Below the pieces are notes generated by a model. That model made no database searches and was not told the origin of the DNA. It worked only from the letters and a program-made list of their open reading frames with translations. From NCBI RefSeq assembly GCF_030732985.1, contig NZ_JASHJX010000043.1, positions 1 to 40,877 on the forward strand: DNA of 40,877 bases, in the 5' to 3' direction. The stretch is from Nioella sp. MMSF_3534 (GTDB lineage: Bacteria > Pseudomonadota > Alphaproteobacteria > Rhodobacterales > Rhodobacteraceae). The position numbers were made by a program, and so were the translations under genes. Of this stretch, positions 1-8,409 are shown in pieces. Numbering within the stretch: position 1 is the first letter of the stretch; each line of letters begins with the position of its first letter.

Positions 1-27
1 GGACCCCCCGGGGTATTTTTGCCAAGA
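1..27 (+). terminator. possible tail of an upstream terminator at the window edge
   Basis: The first bases hold ACCCC and GGGGT arms separated by CC, followed by ATTTTT. This resembles the 3' half of an intrinsic terminator for a gene outside the window. The loop is too short for the full stem to close and the 5' part may be cut off, so this is only a suggestion. Confidence 0.25.
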
Positions 28-71
28 TGAAAGGCATGGACGGCGCGGGCTGGCCCGCCTAGAGAGCGCGC

Positions 72-953
72 ATGAGAGAACGCCCTGACATCCTGTGCAT
101 CGGGTCCGTCCTGTGGGACATCATCGGACGCACCGATCTGCCCATGGCGGCCGGAAACGACAAGCCCGGTCGCATCACCCGGCTGCCCGGTGGGGTGGCA
201 CTGAATATTGCCATGACGCTGGTGGGGCAGGGGCTGCGGCCCTCTCTGCTCAGTGTCGTGGGGGATGATGCGGCGGGCACCGCGTTGCTGGTGGAATGCG
301 CGCGGATGGGGATCGAGGTGGACCATGTGCTGGTCGATCACGATCTGCCGACCGATCAATACATGGCGATCGAGGCGCAGGGGACGCTGCTGGCCGCGCT
401 TGCCGATGCGCAGTCGCTGGAAACCGCAGGCGCGCGGATTCTGGAGCCGTTGGAAAATGGCGGGCTGGCCTCTGTGGATGCGCCATGGGCGGGGCCGATG
501 GCGATTGACGGGAACCTGACGGTTGAGCTTCTGACCCGGATCGCGCAGAGTCCGCTTTTTGCACATGCCGATCTGCGGCTTGCCCCAGCCTCGCCCGGCA
601 AGGCCGAGCGGTTGAGGCCCTTCCTGACCCATCCCGGTGCCACGATCTATGTGAATGCCGAGGAAGCCGGGTTGATTTCAGGTGCCCCGACCGGGTGCGC
701 TGAAACCGGGGCCGAGGCTCTGCTCAAGGCGGGCGCGCGCCGGGTGCTGGTCACCGATGGCGGCAGGCTGGCCGTGGATGCGACGCCGGATCGGACTCTC
801 TCGCTCGCGCCCCCGCAGATTACCCCGCGCCGGATCACCGGGGCAGGGGACACGTTCATGGCGGCCCATATCGCCGCTGAAATCCGCGGTGACACGCCCG
901 AGGCCGCGCTGGCCCACGCGCTGACCACCGCTGCCACCTATGTTGCCGGATAG
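72..953 (+). CDS. psuK: PfkB-family sugar kinase, probable pseudouridine kinase
   Basis: A 293-residue ribokinase/PfkB-fold kinase that probably phosphorylates pseudouridine to pseudouridine 5'-phosphate in the cytosol. The N-terminal part carries the family's Gly-rich substrate region (LPGGVALNIA, near residue 40). The C-terminal part has the PfkB signature GAGDTF with the catalytic Asp. The stop lies 3 bases before the start of psuG, so the two are almost certainly co-transcribed and translationally linked; this neighbour is the main reason for choosing pseudouridine over another nucleoside or sugar. The start is the ATG at 72, preceded by a GA-rich stretch (AGAGAGCGCGC). Family membership is clear; substrate specificity is inferred from context. 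Confidence 0.85.
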   Translation: MRERPDILCIGSVLWDIIGRTDLPMAAGNDKPGRITRLPGGVALNIAMTLVGQGLRPSLLSVVGDDAAGTALLVECARMGIEVDHVLVDHDLPTDQYMAIEAQGTLLAALADAQSLETAGARILEPLENGGLASVDAPWAGPMAIDGNLTVELLTRIAQSPLFAHADLRLAPASPGKAERLRPFLTHPGATIYVNAEEAGLISGAPTGCAETGAEALLKAGARRVLVTDGGRLAVDATPDRTLSLAPPQITPRRITGAGDTFMAAHIAAEIRGDTPEAALAHALTTAATYVAG

Positions 954-956
954 CCC

Positions 957-1874
957 ATGACACCTGATTATCTGACCCTCTCGCCCGACGTGGCTGAGGC
1001 CATTGCCGCCAATGCCCCGATCGTGGCGCTGGAAAGCACCATCATCACCCATGGCATGCCCTACCCGCAGAACCTGGAGACCGCCCGCCAGGTCGAGGAC
1101 GAGGTGCGCGCCGCCGGGGCGGTGCCTGCCACGATTGCGATCCTTGAGGGGCGCTTGCATGTGGGCCTGACGCGTACCGAGCTGGAGGCGCTGGCGCAGG
1201 CCAAAGACGTGATGAAGTTGAGCCGCGCCGATCTTGCGGTGGCTCTGGCCACGGGCCGGACCGGGGCTACCACCGTGGCCGCAACGATGATCGCGGCGAA
1301 TCTGGCGGGAATTGGCGTCTTTGCCACGGGTGGGATCGGCGGCGTTCACAAGGGGGCGGAAGCCAGTTTCGATATCTCCGCCGACCTGATGGAACTGGCG
1401 CAGACCGCCGTTACCGTGGTGGCTGCCGGTGCCAAGGCCATTCTCGACATCCCCAAGACGTTGGAGGTTCTGGAAACGCAAGGCGTGCCTGTCATTGCCT
1501 TCGGACAGGACGGATTCCCGGCCTTCTGGTCGCGCGAGTCCGGCCTGAGCGCCCCGCTGCGGATGGACAGGGCCGAGGACATCGCCGCCTCTGCGATGAT
1601 GCGCGCGCGGCTTGGTCTGCCGGGGGGGCAACTGGTGGCGAACCCGATTCCCGAATCCGACGAGATCGCCGCCGAAACCCTCGCCCCCATCATCGCGCAG
1701 GCCCAGGCTGAGGCCGATGCACAGGGGATCACCGGCAAATCGGTGACACCCTTCCTGTTGCAGCGGATATTCGAACTGACCGAAGGACGGTCTCTGACGG
1801 CCAATATCGCCCTCGTTCTGAACAATGCCCGCCTTGCAGCGGCAATTGCCTGCGCCATGGTCGCGCAGGATTGA
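957..1874 (+). CDS. psuG: pseudouridine-5'-phosphate glycosidase
   Basis: A 305-residue PsuG enzyme that reversibly splits pseudouridine 5'-phosphate into uracil and ribose 5-phosphate; in cells the direction is degradative. The conserved family blocks are visible: ALESTIITHGMPYPQN near residue 25, GRLHVGLT near 65, LSRADLAVA near 90, and FATGGIGGVH around 123-132. Length is typical. It follows psuK by 3 bases, completing a two-gene salvage pathway that recycles the C-nucleoside released from tRNA and rRNA turnover. No dedicated transporter or regulator is visible beside the pair, though genes may lie upstream of the window. Confidence 0.95.
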   Translation: MTPDYLTLSPDVAEAIAANAPIVALESTIITHGMPYPQNLETARQVEDEVRAAGAVPATIAILEGRLHVGLTRTELEALAQAKDVMKLSRADLAVALATGRTGATTVAATMIAANLAGIGVFATGGIGGVHKGAEASFDISADLMELAQTAVTVVAAGAKAILDIPKTLEVLETQGVPVIAFGQDGFPAFWSRESGLSAPLRMDRAEDIAASAMMRARLGLPGGQLVANPIPESDEIAAETLAPIIAQAQAEADAQGITGKSVTPFLLQRIFELTEGRSLTANIALVLNNARLAAAIACAMVAQD

Positions 1875-1878
1875 AGAC

Positions 1879-1926
1879 ACTCTCTTGTTTGGCGTGAAAC
1901 GCGCCCTTAGTAACAGGGAAGAGAGT
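1879..1926 (+). other. short inverted repeat between psuG and the DUF502 gene
   Basis: ACTCTCTT at 1879-1886 is exactly complementary to AAGAGAGT at 1919-1926, and the right arm is followed by TTAA. It could be a weak terminator of psuKG or a leader hairpin of the next gene. The long loop (32 bases) and lack of a real T-run keep confidence low. Confidence 0.25.
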
Positions 1927-1948
1927 TTAACAGGGACGACCGGCAAGA

Positions 1949-2737
1949 ATGGAATTGCCCGAACCGCCACCGCCGCCACGGCGCGGCTGGATATCCTCGC
2001 TACAGGCCAGTTTTCTGACCGGCCTCGTGGTGATTGCGCCTATTGGTCTGACAGTCTGGCTGATCTGGTCGATCATCGGCTGGATCGATTCCTGGGTGCT
2101 GCCGTTTCTGCCCAATGCCTATAATCCCGCCATCCTGATCCGGGAATATTTCAACATCGACGTCGATATTCGCGGCATCGGCGTTGGCATGTTCCTTCTG
2201 TTCACGATCATCGTGGGCTGGATCGCGAAGGGGCTGATCGGGCGGTCGCTGATCCGCACCTCGGAAAGCGTGGTTCTGTCGATTCCCGGTGTGCGGTCGC
2301 TCTATTCGGGTCTGAAGCAGATCACCGAAACCGTGTTGGCGCAGTCCAAGGGGTCGTTCGACAAGGCCTGCCTCGTGGAATATCCGCGCAAGGGCATCTG
2401 GGCGATCGCCTTCATCTCGACCGATGCGAAGGGCGAGATTGCGGATAGCCACGAAAAGCACATGATATCGGTCTTCCTGCCGACCACGCCGAACCCGACC
2501 TCGGGCTTTCTGCTGTTCGTTCCGAAGGAAGATGTGCAGATCCTGAAGATGTCGGTCGAGGACGCCGCGAAGCTGGTGATCTCGGCGGGGCTGGTTTACC
2601 CGAGCACCGGCGACAAGGATGGTGACCGGGTTCCGGACGAGGCCGAGATTGTGGAGGTCGAAGGCACGGCTGCCGCTCTGCTGGACAGGCCGCGTGCACC
2701 CGAAGCGGACCCGGATCGCCGCACCGAAGACGCCTGA
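1949..2737 (+). CDS. DUF502 family membrane protein
   Basis: A 262-residue inner-membrane protein of the DUF502 family, whose biochemical role is not established. Two hydrophobic segments are evident, roughly residues 17-45 (FLTGLVVIAPIGLTVWLIW) and 71-92 (IGVGMFLLFTIIVGWIAKGL). A soluble domain follows with the family's SIPGVRSLYSGLKQ and FLPTTPNPTSGFLLFVP blocks. The C-terminus is charged and probably disordered. It lies 74 bases after psuG and 190 bases before rpsB, so it may be its own unit. The ATG at 1949 is chosen because it precedes the proline-rich tail immediately before the first membrane segment. Confidence 0.85.
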   Translation: MELPEPPPPPRRGWISSLQASFLTGLVVIAPIGLTVWLIWSIIGWIDSWVLPFLPNAYNPAILIREYFNIDVDIRGIGVGMFLLFTIIVGWIAKGLIGRSLIRTSESVVLSIPGVRSLYSGLKQITETVLAQSKGSFDKACLVEYPRKGIWAIAFISTDAKGEIADSHEKHMISVFLPTTPNPTSGFLLFVPKEDVQILKMSVEDAAKLVISAGLVYPSTGDKDGDRVPDEAEIVEVEGTAAALLDRPRAPEADPDRRTEDA

Positions 2738-2771
2738 CGCGCCTTCTTGCCCCGATTTCGCGGTCGGATGG

Positions 2772-2803
2772 GGCAGGGGGGTTGCATTCCCCCCGGCTCT
2801 GCC
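2772..2803 (+). other. GC-rich hairpin in the region before rpsB
   Basis: Six Gs at 2776-2781 pair with six Cs at 2789-2794 around a 7-base loop, and GGCA at 2772-2775 can pair with TGCC at 2800-2803. It lies 35 bases after the DUF502 stop and about 125 bases before rpsB. It may end the upstream transcript or be part of the rpsB leader; no T-run follows, so an intrinsic terminator is not certain. Nothing else stands out in 2804-2927. Confidence 0.35.
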
Positions 2804-2927
2804 TTAATGGCGCGCTTACTTCACAGGCAGAGGCGGGCCCTCGGGGGAGACATCCCTGAACGGTCCACCGGTTGGGTTCAGTCCCTAAACCTCTGCCAAG
2901 GCGCAAACCGGAAAAGGATACTAGGAC

Positions 2928-3713
2928 ATGGCGCTTCCTGATTTCACCATGCGTCAGCTGCTTGAAGCTGGCGTTCACTTCGGCCACCAGACGCAACGCT
3001 GGAACCCCCGCATGGGCGAGTTCATCTATGGCGAGCGCAACGGCATCCACATTCTCGATCTGACCCAGACCGTTCCGATGCTGGACCAGGCGCTGCAGGT
3101 CGTGCGCGAAACCGTCGCCAAGGGCGGCAGCATCCTGTTCGTCGGCACCAAGCGTCAGGCCCAAAAGCCCGTCGCCGAAGCGGCAGAGCGTTGCGCGCAG
3201 TATTACATGAACCACCGCTGGCTTGGCGGCACGCTGACCAACTGGAAAACCGTGTCGAACTCGATCTCTCGTCTGAAGCAGATCGACGAGGCGATGGAAA
3301 ACGGTCTGGAAGGTCTGACCAAGAAAGAACGTCTTGGCATGGAACGCGACCAGGCGAAGCTGCAGGCTTCGCTCGGCGGTATCCGTGAAATGGGCGGCCT
3401 GCCCGACCTGATCTTCGTCATCGACGTCAAGAAAGAAGACCTGGCCATCGCGGAAGCCAAGAAACTGGGCATCCCGGTCGTGGCCGTGGTCGACACCAAC
3501 TGCTCGCCCGATGGCGTGGATTACATCATCCCCGGCAACGACGACGCGGCGCGCGCCATCTCGCTCTATTGCGATCTGGTCTCCCGCGCGGCGCTGGACG
3601 GCATGACCGCCCAGATGGAAGGCGCAGGCGTTGACCTGGGCGCACTGGAAGAGGGCAATATCGAAGAGGCCATCGCCGCCGAAGCCCCGACCGAGGAAGC
3701 CGCTGAAGGCTGA
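2928..3713 (+). CDS. rpsB: 30S ribosomal protein S2
   Basis: A 261-residue S2 protein of the small ribosomal subunit. The start [20 protein letters not shown] is diagnostic, followed by [30 protein letters not shown] and [13 protein letters not shown]. The C-terminus after about residue 235 is an acidic, Ala/Glu-rich tail, common in alphaproteobacterial S2. AAAAGGA upstream supplies the ribosome-binding site. It is followed by tsf in the classical rpsB-tsf arrangement. Confidence 0.98.
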   Translation: MALPDFTMRQLLEAGVHFGHQTQRWNPRMGEFIYGERNGIHILDLTQTVPMLDQALQVVRETVAKGGSILFVGTKRQAQKPVAEAAERCAQYYMNHRWLGGTLTNWKTVSNSISRLKQIDEAMENGLEGLTKKERLGMERDQAKLQASLGGIREMGGLPDLIFVIDVKKEDLAIAEAKKLGIPVVAVVDTNCSPDGVDYIIPGNDDAARAISLYCDLVSRAALDGMTAQMEGAGVDLGALEEGNIEEAIAAEAPTEEAAEG

Positions 3714-3735
3714 TCGCCGTCACGCATCTGATACA

Positions 3736-3758
3736 TGGACCGGCTATGGGCCGGTCCA
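3736..3758 (+). other. rpsB-tsf intercistronic hairpin
   Basis: TGGACCGGC at 3736-3744 and GCCGGTCCA at 3750-3758 form a perfect 9-bp stem with a 5-base loop (TATGG). No T-run follows, and the tsf ribosome-binding site (AAAGGAG) lies some 15 bases on. It may be a partial terminator or RNA-stability element that sets the S2:EF-Ts ratio (inference). Confidence 0.5.
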
Positions 3759-3787
3759 CCCCATACCCCGAATAAAGGAGCAGACCG

Positions 3788-4663
3788 ATGGCAATTACCG
3801 CTGCAATGGTCAAAGAGCTGCGCGAAGCCACCGCCGCAGGCATGATGGACGCCAAGAAGGCACTTGTCGAAACCAATGGCGATTTCGACGCTGCCGTTGA
3901 CTGGCTGCGCACCAAGGGTCTGGCGAAAGCCGCCAAGAAATCCGGTCGCATCGCCGCCGAGGGCCTGGTGGCCGTCGCGGTTGACGGTGGCGTTGGCGTC
4001 GCCGTCGAAGTGAACTCGGAAACCGATTTCGTCGGCAAGAACGCCGAGTTCCAGAAAATGGTGGGCGACATCGCCAATGCCGCGACCGGTGTCGCGGATA
4101 TCGAGGCTCTGGCCGCCGCCGATCTGGGTGGCAAGACCGTTGCCGACACGCTGACCGACAAGATCGCCACCATCGGCGAGAACATGACCCTGCGCCGCAT
4201 GGCCCGCCTGGAAGGCGACACCGTTGTGACCTATGTCCACAACGCTGCCGCGCCCGGCATGGGCAAGATCGGCGTTCTGGTCGCGATGACCGGTGGCGAC
4301 GAGGCGCTTGGCAAGCAGGTCGCGATGCATATCGCCGCTGTCAATCCCGCAGCCCTGAACGAAGACGACATGGACCCGGCCGTTGTTGAAAAAGAACGCC
4401 AGATCCAGATCGACATCGCCCGTGAATCCGGCAAGCCCGAGCAGGTGATCGAGAAGATGATCGAAGGCCGCATGAAGAAATTCGTGGCCGAGTCGACCCT
4501 GCTGAACCAGGCGTTCGTCATCAACCCCGATCTGACCGTCGGTGCCGCTGCAGCCGAGGCTGGCGCAACCGTCACCGGTTTCGTTCGCATCGAAGTGGGC
4601 GAAGGCATCGAGAAGAAGGAAGAAGACTTCGCAGCCGAGGTTGCGAAGGCTGCCCAGGGCTAA
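3788..4663 (+). CDS. tsf: translation elongation factor Ts
   Basis: A 291-residue EF-Ts, the guanine-nucleotide exchange factor for EF-Tu. The N-terminal UBA-like region carries [16 protein letters not shown]. The core module contains the conserved TDFVGKN motif at about residues 80-86, which contacts EF-Tu. The full length includes both halves of the dimerisation core. The ATG at 3788 follows AAAGGAGCAGACCG. It is co-transcribed with rpsB and closed by the strong terminator downstream. Confidence 0.98.
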   Translation: MAITAAMVKELREATAAGMMDAKKALVETNGDFDAAVDWLRTKGLAKAAKKSGRIAAEGLVAVAVDGGVGVAVEVNSETDFVGKNAEFQKMVGDIANAATGVADIEALAAADLGGKTVADTLTDKIATIGENMTLRRMARLEGDTVVTYVHNAAAPGMGKIGVLVAMTGGDEALGKQVAMHIAAVNPAALNEDDMDPAVVEKERQIQIDIARESGKPEQVIEKMIEGRMKKFVAESTLLNQAFVINPDLTVGAAAAEAGATVTGFVRIEVGEGIEKKEEDFAAEVAKAAQG

Positions 4664-4678
4664 GGCCCTTGGAAGAGG

Positions 4679-4706
4679 GGCAGGGGTGTTGGGAGGCGCC
4701 CCTGCC
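4679..4706 (+). other. hairpin directly after tsf
   Basis: GGCAGGGG at 4679-4686 is perfectly complementary to CCCCTGCC at 4699-4706, with a 12-base loop. It begins 16 bases after the tsf stop and stands in front of the main terminator, with no T-run of its own. It may act as a 3'-end protecting structure. Confidence 0.4.
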
Positions 4707-4722
4707 ACCTACCCAGATTGAA

Positions 4723-4767
4723 AAAGCGGTGCTGCCAGGGACAAAGGGGCAGCACCGCTTTCTTTTT
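4723..4767 (+). terminator. intrinsic terminator of rpsB-tsf
   Basis: A perfect 14-bp stem (4723-4736 with 4748-4761) closes an 11-base loop and runs into TTTCTTTTT. This is a textbook rho-independent terminator for the plus-strand rpsB-tsf transcript. The A-rich left side also makes it potentially active in the reverse direction for the minus-strand luxR-type gene, although about 230 bases separate them. Confidence 0.92.
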
Positions 4768-4995
4768 GTCACCACGCATGCCGGAATGGGGATGGGCAGG
4801 CGCGGCCCAGGACGTCGGGGTTATGGCCACCGGGTCTTGGGGTGAACTGGACCGCCAGGCCGGAAATGTTCCTGACGGTCCGATGCTCCTGACCGAAGAA
4901 ATCTCAGCCATCACTCACGGAACAGGGTTAACTTGACGCAAAGTCAGGCCCCGGAAAAGTAGGGAATCCTTTACCTTTTGGCCAAATACCGCCGA
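4768..4995 (+). other. non-coding gap between the tsf terminator and the luxR-type gene
   Basis: I see no credible gene here: short frames lack a recognisable product and the codon bias of the neighbours. The stretch becomes more AT-rich towards 4930-4980. Both flanking genes point into it, so it is a convergent 3'-3' spacer. Confidence 0.5.
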
Positions 4996-5757
4996 TCAGC
5001 CTGTCTGAGCACCCGGATCGACGATGAAAATCTGGTTCAGGACCGAGGCTTTGCGCACTGCCTGCGCCGTTGTTTCAACGCCAAGCGACTCCCGCGCGCC
5101 GCGCAGATGCTTGTCCACCGTCGCGGCCTTGCGGCCAAGCAACAACGCAATGTCACGCACCGATTTGCCATCGGCCACCAGCTCCAGTACCTCGGACTGG
5201 CGCGGCGTCAGGACACGGCTCTGACCGGTTGCGGGAAGCTGGGTGATCGCCAGATGGGCCACCTGGTTGATGATCTCCAGCTCTTCGCCCTTGTCCTGCC
5301 ACAGCGCATCCACGTCTTGCTGGCTCAGGCCGCTGCGGGCCACCAGCCCGATACCGGCAGCCGATCGCTTGATCGCCATCGGGAAGGACATTGTATAGCC
5401 TGCGGAAATTCCGAACCGCTTGTTCAACGCCATCAGTTCCCGCCGTTCAGGGCCGTTCGGGCTGTCGTCGAATTTATCCCACATATGCCGCCAACTAATG
5501 GACCCGACATTGCGGGACGCCCATTTCATCATCGGTGCAGCCCGGTACAGGCCGTGGCCGATATAGGCTTCGATATAGTCCGAAGGGTAGTTCGTCAGGA
5601 TCAGCGCATCCTCGGGATTGCTGAGCGATTTTGCGGACTGAAAGCATGTATAGGCGTAGATGAGACGATCGAAGCCATAGGCGCCCATCTGTTCCGTGTG
5701 ATATTCCCACAACTCCTCGACAGAGCGCGCCTTCAGATAGGGCTGCAGGCGCTTCAT
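4996..5757 (-). CDS. LuxR-family regulator with autoinducer-binding-type domain (orphan)
   Basis: A 253-residue transcription factor with an N-terminal autoinducer-binding-type domain (about 1-165) and a C-terminal LuxR helix-turn-helix (about 183-245: LTPRQSEVLELVADGKSVRD then ATVDKHL). In the ligand-pocket block the sequence reads YIEAYIGHGLYRAAP; the Asp of the Asp-Pro pair that contacts the acyl-homoserine lactone amide in TraR-type receptors is Ala here (about residue 74), while Tyr57, Tyr61 and Trp89 are kept at the expected positions. No luxI-type synthase is in the window, so it is best called a LuxR solo with uncertain ligand. The start ATG at 5757 follows ACGGTGAACCGGC. It stands alone between convergent tsf and phoB. 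Confidence 0.88.
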   Translation of the reverse strand: MKRLQPYLKARSVEELWEYHTEQMGAYGFDRLIYAYTCFQSAKSLSNPEDALILTNYPSDYIEAYIGHGLYRAAPMMKWASRNVGSISWRHMWDKFDDSPNGPERRELMALNKRFGISAGYTMSFPMAIKRSAAGIGLVARSGLSQQDVDALWQDKGEELEIINQVAHLAITQLPATGQSRVLTPRQSEVLELVADGKSVRDIALLLGRKAATVDKHLRGARESLGVETTAQAVRKASVLNQIFIVDPGAQTG

Positions 5758-6165
5758 GCCGGTTCACCGTAGCGAAAACGGCGCTTTTGTCTTCTGCATG
5801 GTCCCGCCATGTCCTGCAAAGGAAAGCGTAAAGTCTTGCTTGGCATCGTTGTCCCCGAAATCTCTTTCAAGATATGCGCGGCACATCCAAACTGTCGAGG
5901 CACAATTTTACGCAAAATCAGGATGTTGCAGAGATATTGCGCTTGGGCATCTCGGGTGTGGCAACCGTGGGACAGTGATCTTGGTGGCTCAAGGGCGGTG
6001 CACAAGTCTCAACTGGTTTTTCAACAATTCGTCGTAAGGTGTTGATTATTCGAACGTACTGGGGCAAATAACGGGTTTCCTGGTTGCTGATATATTAACA
6101 TAATCATGATTACTGGCCATACTGCTTGGTCAGATCTGTCAGGATGAAGCCGAAGTAACAATCAC
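5758..6165 (-). other. 408-base intergenic region between luxR-type gene and phoB
   Basis: This AT-richer stretch must hold the promoter of the luxR-type gene on the minus strand; I cannot pick a convincing -35/-10 pair. A perfect 12-bp palindrome (TAATCATGATTA, 6101-6112) lies in an AT-rich patch, and an imperfect dyad (CTGGCCA/TGGTCAG with a 7-base spacer) lies at 6113-6133. A minus-strand frame ending at 5754 overlaps the luxR-type start by 4 bases (ATGA) and contains a possible 30-codon coupling peptide starting near 5846, but its composition is not persuasive. No terminator for phoB is obvious. Confidence 0.45.
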
Positions 6166-6855
6166 TTAGCCTAGTGCGTAGCCTGCGCCGCGAACCGTCC
6201 GTATCGGGTCCCCCTCGCCGTGCGCAGCTTTCAGGGCTTTGCGCAAACGGCCCACATGCACATCGACCGTCCGGCTATCGACATAGATGTCACGGCCCCA
6301 GACCCGGTCGAGCAACTGCTCGCGGCTCCAGACGCGGCCCGGCCGTTCCATGAAAGCCGTCAATAGCCGGAACTCCGTCGGACCAAGCGAAACCTGCTGG
6401 CCCGCGCGGTAGACGCGGTGTTCTTCCATATCCAGCAGGATATCCTCGAAAGTCAGATGTTCGCCCACGGAGGCCGGTCGCGTCCGGCGCAGCTGCGTGC
6501 GCAGCCGGGCCAGCAGTTCAGCCACGGAATAAGGCTTGACCACATAGTCATCCGCGCCGGTTTCCAGGCCGCGCACCCGGTCCACCTCTTCCGACCGGGC
6601 AGACAGCATGATCACCGGGATCTTGCGCGTTTCGTCAGAGGCCTTGAGTTGCCTGCACACCTCGATGCCAGAGACATTGGGCAGCATCCAGTCCAGCACG
6701 ATCACGTCAGGCGGGGTTTCACGCACCATGACCAGTGCTTCGTCCCCTGCCCCCGCGGCCATGACCGCATAGCCCTCGGCGCGGATATTATAGGCCAGCA
6801 CTTCGCGTTGCGCGGGCTCATCCTCGACAATCAGAACCAGGGGCTCGCCAGCCAT
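6166..6855 (-). CDS. phoB: phosphate regulon response regulator PhoB
   Basis: A 229-residue OmpR-type response regulator. The receiver domain (about 1-120) has the acidic pair Glu11/Asp12, the phospho-acceptor Asp55 in VLDWMLPN, and Lys in VVKPY. The winged-helix DNA-binding domain (about 130-229) ends in VDVHVGRLRKAL and RTVRGAGYAL. Phosphorylated by PhoR, it binds Pho boxes such as that at 12412-12444. It is the last gene of the pst-pho operon, 3 bases after phoU; its ribosome-binding site (GAGGAG) lies inside the end of phoU, so translation is probably coupled. Confidence 0.95.
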   Translation of the reverse strand: MAGEPLVLIVEDEPAQREVLAYNIRAEGYAVMAAGAGDEALVMVRETPPDVIVLDWMLPNVSGIEVCRQLKASDETRKIPVIMLSARSEEVDRVRGLETGADDYVVKPYSVAELLARLRTQLRRTRPASVGEHLTFEDILLDMEEHRVYRAGQQVSLGPTEFRLLTAFMERPGRVWSREQLLDRVWGRDIYVDSRTVDVHVGRLRKALKAAHGEGDPIRTVRGAGYALG

Positions 6856-6858
6856 CGC

Positions 6859-7578
6859 TCACTCCTCCTCGACACCCAGATCATGCGAGGATCGGTCGCC
6901 CTTCTCCCGCTCATCATCCGGGTATTCGCCGGTCACGAGGTAGATCACCTGCTCGGCGATGGTGGTCACGTGGTCGCCCATCCGTTCGATGTTCTTGGCC
7001 ATGAAATGCAGGTGCATGCAGGCGGTGATGTTGCGCGGATCTTCCATCATGAAGGTCAGGTATTCGCGGAACAAAGCCGAATACATCTGGTCGACTTCCA
7101 GATCCCGCTCGCGCACATCGGCGGCCAGGTCCGGGTCGCGCTGAATATAGGCGTCGAGCGCGTCTTTCAGCATCAGCTCCACCTGCCGGGCCATGCGGCG
7201 CAGACCGGCACCAGCGCCGTCGATCTGCTGCATCTGCATGATGACCCCTGCCCGCTTGGCCATGTTCTTGGCGTAGTCGCCAATGCGTTCAAGGCTGGCA
7301 GCCAGACGGAAGACGGTCAGAACCGTGCGCAGATCGCCCGCCGTCGGCTGGCGCAGGGCAAGCACCAGTGCGGCCTCTTCGTTCAGGCGCTCTTCCATCT
7401 CGTCGATGGCCCGATCACCTTTGCGCACCTTCAGGGCCAGCTCCTCATCGCGGGTTTCCAGAGCCGTGGTGGCATCGACGATGGCCTCTTCGACCAATCC
7501 GCCCATCTTCATGATCAGGGCCTGGATCGCCTCCAGGTCACGGTCGAAGGACGCAACGATATGTGATTTGTTTTCCAT
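6859..7578 (-). CDS. phoU: phosphate signalling protein PhoU
   Basis: A 239-residue PhoU made of two three-helix PhoU repeats (about 15-105 and 120-210). Family features include MGGLVEEAIVDATTAL and ERIGDYAKNMAKR in repeat 1 and NIERMGDHVTTIAEQVIY in repeat 2. The E(R/x)(I/M)GD motifs match metal-cluster-binding positions of PhoU. It links the Pst transporter to PhoR and keeps the regulon off when phosphate is plentiful. It lies between pstB (18 bases upstream) and phoB (3 bases downstream). GGAAAGAG serves as ribosome-binding site for ATG 7578. Confidence 0.95.
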   Translation of the reverse strand: MENKSHIVASFDRDLEAIQALIMKMGGLVEEAIVDATTALETRDEELALKVRKGDRAIDEMEERLNEEAALVLALRQPTAGDLRTVLTVFRLAASLERIGDYAKNMAKRAGVIMQMQQIDGAGAGLRRMARQVELMLKDALDAYIQRDPDLAADVRERDLEVDQMYSALFREYLTFMMEDPRNITACMHLHFMAKNIERMGDHVTTIAEQVIYLVTGEYPDDEREKGDRSSHDLGVEEE

Positions 7579-7595
7579 GGCTTACAGCTCTTTCC

Positions 7596-8402
7596 TCAAC
7601 CGATACGACCGGTGATATAGGATTCGGTGCGCGGGTCTTTGGGGTTGGTGAATATCTGGCTCGTGTCGCCGAATTCCACCAGTTCCCCCAGATGGAAGAA
7701 CGCGGTCTTCTGGCTGACGCGCGCCGCCTGCTGCATCGAGTGGGTCACGATCACCACCGAGAACCGTTCGCGCAACTCGTCGATCAACTCCTCGACCTGC
7801 GCCGTTGCAATCGGGTCGAGCGCCGAACAGGGTTCGTCCATCAGCAGAACCTCGGGGCTGGTGGCCACGGCCCGCGCGATGCACAGGCGCTGCTGCTGGC
7901 CGCCGGACAGGCCGGTTCCGGGGGCGGTCAGACGGTCCTTGACCTCGTCCCACAGTGCCGCGCGGCGCAGGGATTTTTCAACGATTTCATCGAGTTCCGA
8001 CTTGTTCCTTGCAAGCCCGTGGATGCGCGGACCGTAAGAGACATTGTCATAGATCGACTTCGGAAACGGGTTGGGTTTCTGGAACACCATCCCCACCTTG
8101 GCGCGCAGCTGCACCGGGTCGACCTTGGGGTGATAGATATCCTCGCCATCGAGCAGGATATTCCCGGTCACGCGACAGACATCAATGGTGTCATTCATCC
8201 GGTTCAGGCAGCGCAGGAAGGTCGATTTCCCGCAGCCGGAAGGACCGATGAAGGCCGTTACGGTCTTGTCGAGGATGTTCACATCCACGGCCTTGATGGC
8301 ATGCGTGTCCCCATAGAACACGTCTACCCCGTCGGCCGCAATCTTCAGCTCTTTATCGTCCACGGCACGCTCCACCAATCTCATATCGTTCATGTCATCC
8401 AT
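7596..8402 (-). CDS. pstB: phosphate ABC transporter ATP-binding protein PstB
   Basis: The ATPase of the Pst high-affinity phosphate importer. Motifs in order are Walker A GPSGCGKS, the Q-loop region [17 protein letters not shown], the ABC signature LSGGQQQR, and Walker [14 protein letters not shown] followed by the switch His in VTHSM. The start is uncertain: ATG 8402 gives 268 residues and begins 7 bases after the pstA stop; ATGs at 8393 and 8384 are also possible, and a TTG at 8426 would overlap pstA. All core motifs lie downstream of every candidate start. Co-transcribed with pstA and phoU. Confidence 0.93.
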   Translation of the reverse strand: MDDMNDMRLVERAVDDKELKIAADGVDVFYGDTHAIKAVDVNILDKTVTAFIGPSGCGKSTFLRCLNRMNDTIDVCRVTGNILLDGEDIYHPKVDPVQLRAKVGMVFQKPNPFPKSIYDNVSYGPRIHGLARNKSELDEIVEKSLRRAALWDEVKDRLTAPGTGLSGGQQQRLCIARAVATSPEVLLMDEPCSALDPIATAQVEELIDELRERFSVVIVTHSMQQAARVSQKTAFFHLGELVEFGDTSQIFTNPKDPRTESYITGRIG

Positions 8403-8409
8403 CCCCGGA

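Noticed and set aside
678-1979. 433-codon minus-strand frame across psuK-psuG
   Set aside because: Antisense shadow of two well-supported genes; low-complexity product.
6113-6133. Lux-box-like dyad CTGGCCA/TGGTCAG
   Set aside because: One mismatch, 7-base spacer, and it lies about 355 bases upstream of the luxR-type gene and just past phoB; too weak to call.
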